Source: Ramlibacter sp.
GTDB taxonomy: Bacteria > Pseudomonadota > Gammaproteobacteria > Burkholderiales > Burkholderiaceae_C
Assembly (NCBI RefSeq): GCF_028291745.1
Contig: NZ_JAQGNQ010000088.1
Location: 1-51,086, forward strand
DNA length: 51,086 bases
Reading direction: 5' to 3'
Shown piece after piece: positions 12,831 through 22,877 of the stretch (its first letter is position 1; each line of letters begins with the position of its first letter). Made by a program: the position numbers and the translations under genes. The notes beneath the pieces were generated by a model. It saw only the letters and a list, made by a program, of their open reading frames with translations, made no database searches and was not told the origin of the DNA.

Positions 12831-13742
12831 CTACAGCCGCGGCTGGCTGGGCAAGCGGGGGCTGACCTGCAGGTGGATGTCGGCGGCGCCCGGCTGCTCG
12901 CGCTTGATCGCGCGCGGCGGCGTTGCCGGCGTGTCCTGCGTCGCCAGGTCCGCCTTGCAGCGCAGGCCCGCCGGCAGCGCGTTGTTGGCGTTCGGCAGCG
13001 ACAGGCGCGCGCGGAAGGTGTTGCTGGCGCCTTCGATCACCTGGTCCACCACGGCGACGGTGACGATGCGTGGCAGCGCGCCGGGGAAATCCGGCGTGAT
13101 CTTCATGGGCACGCCGGCGCGCACGGCGGGATACAGCGCCGCCGGCAGCACCACCTCGACCCGCAGCGGATCGACCACGGCGATGCGGAAGATCGGCTTT
13201 TCCTCCACGCGCTCGCCCACCGACATGTAGCGGTCGGCGACCACGCCGTTGCTCGGGCTGCGGATGGTGCGCAGGTTCAATTGCGCGCGCGCCAGTTCCT
13301 GCTCGCGGGCGTAGATGTCCCTCTGTTCGCGCGCCTGCATCAGGCGGTTCTCGGCAACCAGTGCTTCGGCGCGCGCCTGCTCCAGCGCCTGCGCGCTGAT
13401 GAAGCTCTGCCCCGCGAGATCCAGCGCGCGTGCCAGTTTCTGGCGCCCCAGTTCGGCATTGGCCTCGGCCGCCTTGAGTTCGCCCAGCCCCTGCGCCCGG
13501 CCCTCGGCCACGTGCATGGACATCCGTTCGACGTCGTTGCGCAGCGTGGCCAGCGGCTGGCCGGCGCGCACCCGGTCGCCCCGCTCCACGTGCATCTGCT
13601 CGATCACGCCCACGACGGGGCTGCCAAGGTCCGAGACGCTGAAGGGCTCGATCAGGCATCCCAATGGCTGCAGCGAGGCCGCGTGTAAGGCAGGCGCAAG
13701 CACCAGGACAAGGGGCAGCAGCCCGGTACGAATCCAGTTCAT
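12831..13742 (-). CDS. Periplasmic HlyD-family adaptor protein
   Basis: From the chosen ATG (13742-13740) the product is 303 residues. That start overlaps the TGA of the SecA-like gene as ATGA and gives a clear signal peptide (MNWIRTGLLPLVLVLAPALH then AAS), whereas a longer reading adds 29 unlikely residues. The mature protein has a split lipoyl/barrel-sandwich region (PVVGVIEQMHVERGDRVRAG, and IRSPSNGVVADRYMSVGERV later) around an alpha-helical hairpin rich in Ala, Glu and Arg, then a beta-barrel domain. This is the layout of RND/HlyD periplasmic adaptors. No inner-membrane pump or outer-membrane TolC gene is adjacent. It is encoded 6 bases before the giant protein and may form part of its export path (inference). 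Confidence 0.87.
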   Translation of the reverse strand: MNWIRTGLLPLVLVLAPALHAASLQPLGCLIEPFSVSDLGSPVVGVIEQMHVERGDRVRAGQPLATLRNDVERMSMHVAEGRAQGLGELKAAEANAELGRQKLARALDLAGQSFISAQALEQARAEALVAENRLMQAREQRDIYAREQELARAQLNLRTIRSPSNGVVADRYMSVGERVEEKPIFRIAVVDPLRVEVVLPAALYPAVRAGVPMKITPDFPGALPRIVTVAVVDQVIEGASNTFRARLSLPNANNALPAGLRCKADLATQDTPATPPRAIKREQPGAADIHLQVSPRLPSQPRL

Positions 13743-15655
13743 CCCAACCCCCAACGGCTGAAATTCAGCTCGCGTTCTTCGTTCTCTGAGTAGCGCGCCA
13801 GTGTTACACGTTGTTTCGCCCGCGTCCACGCCTCCAGCGCCTGCGCCAAGCGCAGGCTGCCTGCAACCAACAGTCCCGGAAATGCGAGCTGACGCACCAG
13901 CGCCTGCCAGCCTGCGGGCAGCCAGCGTTGCAGCAGCGCGAAGTCCTGCGCCACCATCACCTGGCAGCTGCCTGGCTGGCCTTGGCGACCGGCGCGGCCC
14001 AGGAACTGGCGGTCAATGCGGGGCGAGGCATTCAGCTGGCACAGGATCACGTGCAGGCCCCCGGCGGCCAGCACCTGCGGATGCAGCGTGATGTGGGCGC
14101 CGCGGCCCGCCATGCTGGTCGCCACGGTCAGGCGCCCCGGCTGGCCGGCGGCCGCGATGATCTCGTTCTCCTCGCGGTCCTGCCGCGCGTTCAGCACCAG
14201 GGGCTCCAGTCCGCGGGCCCGCAGCACCGCGGCCAGCGCTTCGGATTGCTGCACGGTCTCGGTCCCGACCAGCACGGCGCGGCCTTGCTGCGCCAGCTGC
14301 GCGGCGTTCTCCGCCACGGCCCGCCACAGCGTGGCGCTGTCGGCGAACAGGCGCGCGGGCGCATGCTGCACGCGGCGCGGCGTGCGTGGCGGCACGCGCA
14401 GCGTCGCCAGTCCGTACACGGTGCGCAGTTCGCCCCCGGAGCCGCGCAAGGTGCCGCTGATGCCGGCCAGCCGCAGGTAGCGCACGAAAAAGCGCTGGAA
14501 GGTGATCTGCGTCACGGTGACGTTGCGCGCCGTGGTCGGCACGCCCTCCTTCAGCTCGACCAACTGATGCAAGCCGCGGCTCCAGGCGCGGCCGGGCGAA
14601 GTGCGGCCGGTGTTCTCGTCGACCAGTTGCACCTCGCCCTCGCGCACCACGTAGTCGCGATCGCGCTTGAGCACACGCAGGGCGTTGACTGCCAGCTCCA
14701 GCGTTGCCACGCGGTGCTGCGGATGCCCGAGCAGCGGATGCGGATCGGCCGGCCACGCCTGCAGCTGCGCCAGGCCCGCTTCGGTCAGTCGCACGGCGCT
14801 GGCGTGCAAGGTGTAGTCGCGTCCCTGCTGCAGGCCTTGCGCGAAGGCGAGTGCGCGCCGCAGGAAGGTCGTCTCTGCCAGCGGTGCCGCCGCCTGCGAG
14901 AGCACCAGCGGCACCCGTGCTTCGTCGATCAGGAGAGTGTCGGCCTCGTCGAGCAGGGCCATGCACAGGCCGCGCAGCACCGGCGCGGGCTGGGCCCGGG
15001 CGCCGCCCTCGCGCAGGCGCCGCTCCAGCGGCGAGAGGTCGGCCGGCTGCTGCAGGCCATCGCGCAGGTAGTCGAAGGCCAGCTCCTTGGCGGTGCAGTA
15101 AGCGACATCGCAGGCGTACGCCGCGCGCCGCTGTTCGATGTCCATCGACTGCGCGACGGCGCCGACGGTGAGCCCCAGGCGGGCATAGAACGCGCGCAGG
15201 TCCCCGGCGTCGCGCCCGGCCAGGTAGTCATTGGCCGTGACCACGTGGACGGGCGTGCCGGCGAGCGCCGCGGTCGCAGCGGCCAGTGCGATCGCGACCG
15301 TCTTGCCTTCCCCCGTGTCCATCTCCACCAGGCGTTGATCGAGCAGCGCGCGCGCCGCCATCAACTGCTGCCAATAGGCACGCACGCCCCGCGTCTGCTC
15401 CATCGCCGCGGCCCCGGCCTGCAGCGCCTGGCGCAGCCAGGCTTCGTCACGGCGGGCGGAGGGCACGGCCCGCAGCGCCTGCAGCGCGGCATCGACATCG
15501 AAGTGCGCCGACAGTTGCGCGTGCGACTCACGCGCGCTGGCCACCAGAGCGGCGCGGCCCAGTTGCACGCGGCGACGCTTGTCCTCGATGGGAACGGGCG
15601 CCTGCGGATAGGGACCCCAGACCAGGCCCGGAAAAGGCCAGGCCGCTGCGCTCAC
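13739..15655 (-). CDS. Short SecA-like translocase ATPase (accessory SecA paralogue)
   Basis: This 638-residue protein carries the SecA motor. Walker A is MDTGEGKT (residues 112-119), the DEAD-type motif is LLDEADTLLIDEAR (about 233-246), and the second nucleotide-binding fold has TSMAGRG (about 513) and RIDRQFLGRAGRQGQPG (about 546-562). Housekeeping SecA is about 850-900 residues; here most of the C-terminal scaffold and wing and the Cys-rich SEC-C tail are missing, so the protein ends about 75 residues after GRAGRQG. The start is GTG with a GGAGG about nine bases upstream, and the stop overlaps the HlyD gene. SecA proteins push unfolded proteins through SecYEG. This copy is probably dedicated to the proteins encoded around it (inference). 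Confidence 0.88.
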   Translation of the reverse strand: MSAAAWPFPGLVWGPYPQAPVPIEDKRRRVQLGRAALVASARESHAQLSAHFDVDAALQALRAVPSARRDEAWLRQALQAGAAAMEQTRGVRAYWQQLMAARALLDQRLVEMDTGEGKTVAIALAAATAALAGTPVHVVTANDYLAGRDAGDLRAFYARLGLTVGAVAQSMDIEQRRAAYACDVAYCTAKELAFDYLRDGLQQPADLSPLERRLREGGARAQPAPVLRGLCMALLDEADTLLIDEARVPLVLSQAAAPLAETTFLRRALAFAQGLQQGRDYTLHASAVRLTEAGLAQLQAWPADPHPLLGHPQHRVATLELAVNALRVLKRDRDYVVREGEVQLVDENTGRTSPGRAWSRGLHQLVELKEGVPTTARNVTVTQITFQRFFVRYLRLAGISGTLRGSGGELRTVYGLATLRVPPRTPRRVQHAPARLFADSATLWRAVAENAAQLAQQGRAVLVGTETVQQSEALAAVLRARGLEPLVLNARQDREENEIIAAAGQPGRLTVATSMAGRGAHITLHPQVLAAGGLHVILCQLNASPRIDRQFLGRAGRQGQPGSCQVMVAQDFALLQRWLPAGWQALVRQLAFPGLLVAGSLRLAQALEAWTRAKQRVTLARYSENEERELNFSRWGLG

Positions 15656-15703
15656 CGGAGTACCTCCACGCCAAGCATCGCGGTGTTCGCTCTTGCTGGG
15701 TGC

Positions 15704-15721
15704 GGCGGGCTCATGCCCGCC
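15704..15721. other. Small perfect hairpin at the end of the M50-HlyD gene
   Basis: A 7-base stem with a 4-base loop (ggcgggc, tcat, gcccgcc) overlaps the stop codon of the M50-HlyD gene, within the only gap of note (55 bases) among the first five genes of the locus. No T-run follows on the minus strand, so it is not a convincing terminator. It could affect mRNA processing or stability. Confidence 0.4.
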
Positions 15722-17858
15722 CGGTCGGATTGAACTGCTTCAAAAACAGCTGCTGCAGCTGCGCAAGCCACTGCCAGGCCAGGGGTTGCGGCGGCAGCTG
15801 CAGCTTGACCCAGGCGCGGCCGCCGATGCGGGCGGCGTGCAGCGCCGGCACTTCGGCATCGAGCAGGAACACGGGCACGCGCGTGCGCAGGCCCGAGGTA
15901 TCGGCGGGGTCGACCGGAATGGGCCCGCCGAAGCGATCGCCCAGAGCCGGCGCGGGCAGCTCCATGCTGGCGCCAGGCGCCGCTTCCGCCAGCCGGCCCG
16001 TATAGCTGCGGGCGGGCTGATCGGCCAGCCGCACCTCGAGGCCACGCACGCGGCCGCGCGTGCGCAGCCAGTCGCCTTCGAGCAGCGCGATGCGCACGTG
16101 CGCCGCGCCGCCCGTCAACACGTGTCCCAGCATCGCGCCGCGCTTGACGTAGCTGCCAGGCAGGTCCTGCGGGCGCGTCCACACGACTTCGCCCGCAAGC
16201 TGCGCCTTGACCTCGAGCTGGCCCAGTTGCTCCTCGACGCGCGCCAGTTCGGCGGCATTGCGATCCAGGTCTTCGGCCAGTTCCTGCGCGCGCACCGGAT
16301 GCGTCAGCAGAGCGGCGTACTGCTGCGACAGCAGGCCGCTGCGCTCGGAGGCGATGCGCTCCTGCGAAGCCACCAGCACCGGGTCTTGCAGCAGCAGCAG
16401 CGACTGGCCGGCCTGGGCCGGCGCGCCCTGCGGCAGCGCGAGGCGATCGACAAAGCCCGCGGCACCGGCGCGCAACTGCGCCTGCTCCGGCGGCCAGACG
16501 ATGCCGCGCGCCACCACCTGCTGCGGCGCCGGCACCACCAGCAGGAGCACGATCGTTGCGGCCACAACGAAGCCGGCCGCACGCAGCGAGCGCCGGCGCG
16601 CCAGCGGATCGCCGCCCGCGGCCTCGCCGCTCGCCCAGCGCCACAGCTGGCGCGCCAGCCAGCCGGCCAGCAGGAGCGCGGCCAGCCATCCGAGCAGCCA
16701 CGATTGGCTGCCGATCCAGAACACCATGGCCAGCAACAGCACCACGCGGTAGATCGCCGCGGCGGGCGCATAAAGGGCCAACCACTTCGCTTCGCCCTGT
16801 GCCAGGATGGGCGGCGGACCGCCTTGCGGAGCCCCGATGCGGGAGCGCCACCAGCGCGCCCACCAGGCCTGGCTGCGCTGCGCGAGGTTCGGCAGTTGCA
16901 GCGCATCGGACAGCGCGTAGTAGCCGTCGAAGCGCATCAGCGGATTGGCGTTGAACACCACCGTGGAGAGCGAGCAGATCAGCGTTATGACCAGGGCGAT
17001 GTCTCGCACCAGGCCCGGACTCACCGTCAGCCACACGGCCAGCGCAAGGCAGGCCAGCGCCACCTCCACCAGGATGCCGGCGGCGCTGACCACCAGCCGC
17101 TGGCGCGCCTGCGGAAAAGCGTTGGCGGCGCTTGCATCGACATAGGGCGCGGGCGTCAGCAGCATCAGCGAGACGCCGCATTCGTGCACCTGCCCGCCAT
17201 GGCGGCGCACGGCCAGGCCGTGCCCGAGTTCATGCAGCAGCTTCAGCAGCGGGTAGCACAACCAGGCGATCAGAAAGCTCGATGGCGCGGCGAACAGGCG
17301 ACTGGCATCGGCCTGCAGCTCGCCGAAGTGCGTGCCGGCGGCGAGCAGCGCGAGCAACACCGCCACGGTCCACGCCACCAGGGTGCCGCGCCGGAACAGC
17401 GCTGATCCCAGTGGCGCGAGACGATCGAGCAGCCCTGTCGGGTCGGCCAGCGGCAGGCGCATCATCAGCGGATTCATCATGCCGCGCCGGCGCTGCTGGC
17501 CCTCCTGCTCGCGCCGCGCGAACAGCATCGACAGGTGCGGCGCCGCGTCGAAACGCACCATGCCGCCGCCAAACAACTGCGCGAGCAGGCGCAGCACTTC
17601 GTCTTGCGTGGCGGCGTCCTCGCGCTGCTGCAGCAGCTGGCGCTGCCAGATCTGCTCCACCGAGGCCTCGCCGTCGAAGCGCGCCACCAGCGCATAGGCC
17701 GCGGGATTCAGGCGCAGCTGCCGGCCCGATGCGGGCTCCACCAGCACGTGCCAGACTTGCTCGCGCACCGGCTGGCGCACCAGGCGCAGCCCCGGCACCA
17801 GGCTGGGACGCAAGCCGGCCACGCGATGCCACGAGCCGCTGACCAGCGGCTCGCTCAC
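15711..17858 (-). CDS. PqqD-like / peptidase M50 / HlyD fusion membrane protein
   Basis: This is a three-part protein of 715 residues. Residues about 10-110 resemble a PqqD-like winged-helix domain. A multi-spanning region follows with the M50 (site-2 protease) zinc motif HELGH at about 209-213 and the matching NANPLMRFDGYYALSD segment near 303-318. After about residue 440 a HlyD-type adaptor region appears (lipoyl halves, a coiled coil and a barrel). The GTG start at 17858 overlaps the TGA of the upstream gene (GTGA); an in-frame GTG at 17936 would add 26 residues. Similar fusions are often annotated as HlyD-family adaptors or M50 peptidases. Intact zinc ligands suggest proteolysis in or near the membrane, perhaps of the giant protein's anchor (inference). 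Confidence 0.86.
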   Translation of the reverse strand: MSEPLVSGSWHRVAGLRPSLVPGLRLVRQPVREQVWHVLVEPASGRQLRLNPAAYALVARFDGEASVEQIWQRQLLQQREDAATQDEVLRLLAQLFGGGMVRFDAAPHLSMLFARREQEGQQRRRGMMNPLMMRLPLADPTGLLDRLAPLGSALFRRGTLVAWTVAVLLALLAAGTHFGELQADASRLFAAPSSFLIAWLCYPLLKLLHELGHGLAVRRHGGQVHECGVSLMLLTPAPYVDASAANAFPQARQRLVVSAAGILVEVALACLALAVWLTVSPGLVRDIALVITLICSLSTVVFNANPLMRFDGYYALSDALQLPNLAQRSQAWWARWWRSRIGAPQGGPPPILAQGEAKWLALYAPAAAIYRVVLLLAMVFWIGSQSWLLGWLAALLLAGWLARQLWRWASGEAAGGDPLARRRSLRAAGFVVAATIVLLLVVPAPQQVVARGIVWPPEQAQLRAGAAGFVDRLALPQGAPAQAGQSLLLLQDPVLVASQERIASERSGLLSQQYAALLTHPVRAQELAEDLDRNAAELARVEEQLGQLEVKAQLAGEVVWTRPQDLPGSYVKRGAMLGHVLTGGAAHVRIALLEGDWLRTRGRVRGLEVRLADQPARSYTGRLAEAAPGASMELPAPALGDRFGGPIPVDPADTSGLRTRVPVFLLDAEVPALHAARIGGRAWVKLQLPPQPLAWQWLAQLQQLFLKQFNPTGRA

Positions 17859-19243
17859 CACGGCGTGATCTTCCACCAGGCCAGGCGCAGCCAGTCGAGG
17901 CCGCGATGCGCCAGCAGCCAGCCCAGCGGCCGCCACCCGGCCTGCACCTTGGCCACACCGGAGAGGCCGGGCCGCAATTGCGGCAGGCCCTGCTCCAGCG
18001 ACGCCTCGACCTCGAAGAAATTGCGGCCGTCGCCGGTGGCGGCGACCGGCACGATGCGGCGGGTGACGAAGGCCAGCGTGCGATCGGGCTGCGCCGCGAG
18101 GGCAAGCTCGCCGTGCTGGCCCGCGCGGATCGCGGCGATGTCGGTCTCGTCGACTTCCAGGATCAGGCGGAAGCTGTCGTTGGGCGCCAGCACCATCAGC
18201 ACCTCGCCGCGCTGCACCGGCGCGCCCAGGTTCTGGCTGGCGTCGCCCTTGATCACGATGCCGTCGAAGGGCGCCTCGATCCGCGCGCGTTCCAGCTGCG
18301 CCTCCACCAGCGAAAGCATGGCCTGCGCCTCGGCCGCCTTGGCCTGCAGCGTGACCATCTGCGCGCGATCGGCATGGGCCTGGGCGGCGCGGTAGGCGTT
18401 CTCCTGCTGGCGCAGTTCGGACTCGCGGCGGCGGCGCTCCAGTTCCAGGTCCTGCGACGCCAGTTCGGCGAGGATCTGGCCGGCCTTCACGCGGTCGCCC
18501 GGGCGCACGTTCGCCTGCTGCAGGAAACCATCGGTGGCCGCGACCACCGCGCGCTGCACCGAACCTTCGAGCCGCGCCGGCGCACTGACCCGCCAGGGCA
18601 CGGGCACGGCGAGCGCCAGCAGCACCGCGAGCACGGCAGCAGCGACGGCCAGCGCGCGGCGCGAGGGCGTGGCCAGGCGCAAGCGAATCGCCTGCACGAG
18701 CCGCCGGCGCCAGGGCTGCGCCAGCTGGCGCTTCAATTCGAAGACGGGACCGGCCAGCCGCGAGAGGTCAGCGAGCAGCGCCAGCTCGCCGGCAGAGAAG
18801 GCGGGGGCGGCGCGCTCCAGCGTGAGGGCGCCGACGACTTGCGTTCCGTCCACGAGCGGCACCGAACAGGCAGCCCCCGAAGCGGCCAGCTGGCGTTGCG
18901 CGAGGGTGATGCAGTCCTGCTCGTGGGCTGCCGGCCAGGCGATGGTGCGGTGCTGGTCCAGCGCCTCCTGCATCGCATCGAGCAGGCCGGTCGCGGCCGG
19001 CTGGCCGGACTCGAGCTCGGTCGGATGGGAGCTGCCGGCCAGGCGCAGTGCGCCCTCTTCCAGCACGCCGACCGAGGCCCGCGCGCAATGCAGAAGTTCG
19101 CACAACTCCGCCGCGAAAGCGGCCGCGGCCTCGCCGAGACGCGCCCGCGCCAACGCCGCGGCCAGGGGTCGCAACAGCAAGGCGGGCGTGGTGGGCTCCG
19201 GCCGGTTGAACGCCGGGAGAGCGGGGGGGCTGGAAAGGTCCAT
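17855..19243 (-). CDS. GAF-domain HlyD-family membrane adaptor
   Basis: This is a 462-residue protein with an unusual order. A cytoplasmic GAF-like sensory domain occupies about residues 25-170 (SVGVLEEGALRLAG, CSVPLVDGTQVVGALTLER). It is followed by one membrane segment (about 195-215) and a periplasmic HlyD-type region with lipoyl halves (VVAATDGFLQQANVRPGDRV and ARIEAPFDGIVIKGD), an alpha hairpin, and a barrel domain ending near the C-terminus. It is the first gene of the giant-protein locus and has an ATG start; 101 bases separate it from the VOC gene upstream, the likely site of a promoter. A GAF domain on an adaptor would let a cytoplasmic small molecule influence assembly or export, but the ligand cannot be read from sequence. 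Confidence 0.86.
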   Translation of the reverse strand: MDLSSPPALPAFNRPEPTTPALLLRPLAAALARARLGEAAAAFAAELCELLHCARASVGVLEEGALRLAGSSHPTELESGQPAATGLLDAMQEALDQHRTIAWPAAHEQDCITLAQRQLAASGAACSVPLVDGTQVVGALTLERAAPAFSAGELALLADLSRLAGPVFELKRQLAQPWRRRLVQAIRLRLATPSRRALAVAAAVLAVLLALAVPVPWRVSAPARLEGSVQRAVVAATDGFLQQANVRPGDRVKAGQILAELASQDLELERRRRESELRQQENAYRAAQAHADRAQMVTLQAKAAEAQAMLSLVEAQLERARIEAPFDGIVIKGDASQNLGAPVQRGEVLMVLAPNDSFRLILEVDETDIAAIRAGQHGELALAAQPDRTLAFVTRRIVPVAATGDGRNFFEVEASLEQGLPQLRPGLSGVAKVQAGWRPLGWLLAHRGLDWLRLAWWKITPW

Positions 19244-19344
19244 CGGTTACAGATGAGCACAATTGTCGCTGTCGCCGCTCCCGCAAGCGAGGACAAATTA
19301 CCGGCCCGTCGCCTCGTGGCGACGCCCTGCCGCCACGCGGTCGC

Positions 19345-19824
19345 TTACCGGGCGCCGTTGGCGACGGCCGTGAAGGCCTGCACGACCTCGGGCGGCGCCT
19401 GCACCAGTTCGATCAGCACGCCCTCGCCGCCGACGGGAAATTCCTCGCTGGCTTTCGGATGCACGAAGCAGATGTCGAAGCCGGCACCGCCGCGGCGGAT
19501 GCCGCCCGGGGCGAAGCGCACGCCCTGCCCGGTGAGCCACTGCACGGCGGCGGGCAGGTCGTCGATCCAGAGGCCGACGTGGTTCAAGGGCGTCGCATGG
19601 ACGGCGGGCTTCTGGTCGGGATCGAGCGGCTGCATCAGGTCCACTTCGACCTTCAGCGGGCCCTGGCCGAGCGCGCAGATGTCCTCGTCGACGTTCTCGC
19701 GCTCGCTCTTGAAGGTGCCGGTCACCTCGAGACCGAACAGGTCGACCCACAGTTTGCGCAGGCGCAGCTTGTCGGTGCTGCCGATGGCGATCTGCTGGAT
19801 GCCCAGAATCTTGAATGGCCTCAT
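19345..19824 (-). CDS. VOC-family protein, probable methylmalonyl-CoA epimerase
   Basis: This 159-residue protein has the two-half vicinal-oxygen-chelate fold ([13 protein letters not shown], then [15 protein letters not shown] and [11 protein letters not shown]). Placement just after propionyl-CoA carboxylase alpha, in a cluster with methylmalonyl-CoA mutase, makes methylmalonyl-CoA epimerase the likeliest role (2S to 2R conversion). The first metal-ligand position, normally His in a DHIGIAV-type strand, reads Gln here; the His in NHVGLW and the Glu in LIELVQ are kept. Gln can bind metal in some VOC enzymes, so activity is plausible but unproven. The start ATG has GGAG at good spacing. Confidence 0.72.
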   Translation of the reverse strand: MRPFKILGIQQIAIGSTDKLRLRKLWVDLFGLEVTGTFKSERENVDEDICALGQGPLKVEVDLMQPLDPDQKPAVHATPLNHVGLWIDDLPAAVQWLTGQGVRFAPGGIRRGGAGFDICFVHPKASEEFPVGGEGVLIELVQAPPEVVQAFTAVANGAR

Positions 19825-19864
19825 GATTCGATCTCCTTCCTCACGATCTCATTCGTCCCATGTC

Positions 19865-19935
19865 ATTGCGGGCTTGACCCGCAATCCACTGCGGCGCATG
19901 TGCGGGCGCTGCATGGATCCCGGGTCGAGCCCGGG
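19865..19935. repeat. Dispersed palindromic repeat pair
   Basis: Two inverted repeats sit between the carboxylase alpha and VOC genes: an 8-base stem (attgcggg / cccgcaat, loop cttga) at 19865-19885 and a 6-base stem (cccggg / cccggg, loop tcgag) at 19919-19935. Closely related sequences recur at 24471, 32646, 35600 and 41546, always between genes or at gene ends. Confidence 0.8.
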
Positions 19936-19975
19936 GCGACATCCTTCTCAGCCGCGGCGGCCTCCGCCGAATCCC

Positions 19976-22024
<2,049 letters not shown>

Positions 22025-22026
22025 GC

Positions 22027-22869
22027 TCACTTTCCCGACGAGGCTGCTGCCGAGGCCGGCCTGGCCGCAGTGAGCACGGTGAAGGAGGACATGTTCCCCA
22101 CGAAACGGTCCGACGCCTGGAGCGCGGCATCCTTGCACTCGGGTGCGGCCAGCGGGCCGCAGGGGAACACCTGGGAGAACTCCAGCAGCGCGCGCTCGCC
22201 GGAAACCAGGTAGCGGGTCACGCCCACCGACTGCAGTTTGGCGCCTTCCACCGTGTGCGTCAGGTAGGGGAAGTTGGCGTCGACCATGCGATTGGGGACG
22301 ATGCGTTCCAGCCCCTCGCCGGCTCCCGTCTTGATGCGATGGAACTCGATGCCGCGCGCCTCCATCTGCTTGCGCTGCTCGGGGCTGCGCGGCTCCCAGG
22401 AGCGCAGCACCGTTTCGCGGTCGGTCGGGCGCCCGTTGCCAAGCCGGGTGACGACCACCGCGGAGACCGGCCCCAGGCGTTCGACGCTGGTGCCCTCGGC
22501 ACCCGGGACAAACATGACATGCGAGGTCTCGACCTCGCCGTTGGCCCGCATGAGCACCACGGCCTCGCGCACCGACACGACCTTTTCGTCGCGCACCTGC
22601 GGCAGCTTCATCGTCACACCCGACACCGCCGAGTGGTACCTGCCCTGCTCCCAGTCATACGCCCGGGGCGGCAAGGGCTTGAAGCTGTGGATGGGCTCGC
22701 CGGAGGCCTGGCCGGGCGCGCGCGTCACCGCCTCCTGCAGGACGGCACCGAGGGTCGGCTCGGCGGCAGCCTTGGCGGCGGGGGCAGTCGCCGCGGCGGG
22801 CGCGGTGGGCGCCGCCGCGACAGTGGCAGCGATCAGCGACAGGGCCAGGCCGGCGAAGAGATGGTGCAT
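22027..22869 (-). CDS. Unknown secreted or periplasmic protein within the carboxylase operon
   Basis: I do not recognise this 280-residue product. From the ATG at 22869 it begins with a signal peptide (MHHLFAGLALSLIAATVAAA) and an Ala/Pro-rich stretch, then a body with SGVTMKLPQVRDEKVVSVRE and SSFTVLTAARP segments. The mature part has two Cys (FPCGP and PECKD) spaced so they could form a disulphide. No transmembrane anchor or catalytic motif is evident. It lies between carboxylase beta and alpha, with an 8-base gap upstream and a 2-base gap downstream, so it is co-transcribed with cytoplasmic enzymes although it should be exported. That arrangement is the odd part, and its role is unknown. 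Confidence 0.8.
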   Translation of the reverse strand: MHHLFAGLALSLIAATVAAAPTAPAAATAPAAKAAAEPTLGAVLQEAVTRAPGQASGEPIHSFKPLPPRAYDWEQGRYHSAVSGVTMKLPQVRDEKVVSVREAVVLMRANGEVETSHVMFVPGAEGTSVERLGPVSAVVVTRLGNGRPTDRETVLRSWEPRSPEQRKQMEARGIEFHRIKTGAGEGLERIVPNRMVDANFPYLTHTVEGAKLQSVGVTRYLVSGERALLEFSQVFPCGPLAAPECKDAALQASDRFVGNMSSFTVLTAARPASAAASSGK

Positions 22870-22877
22870 GGGGGTCC

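Noticed and set aside
13739..15655. SecA-like gene as the housekeeping secA
   Set aside because: It is too short, lacks the SEC-C tail, and is embedded between adaptor genes.
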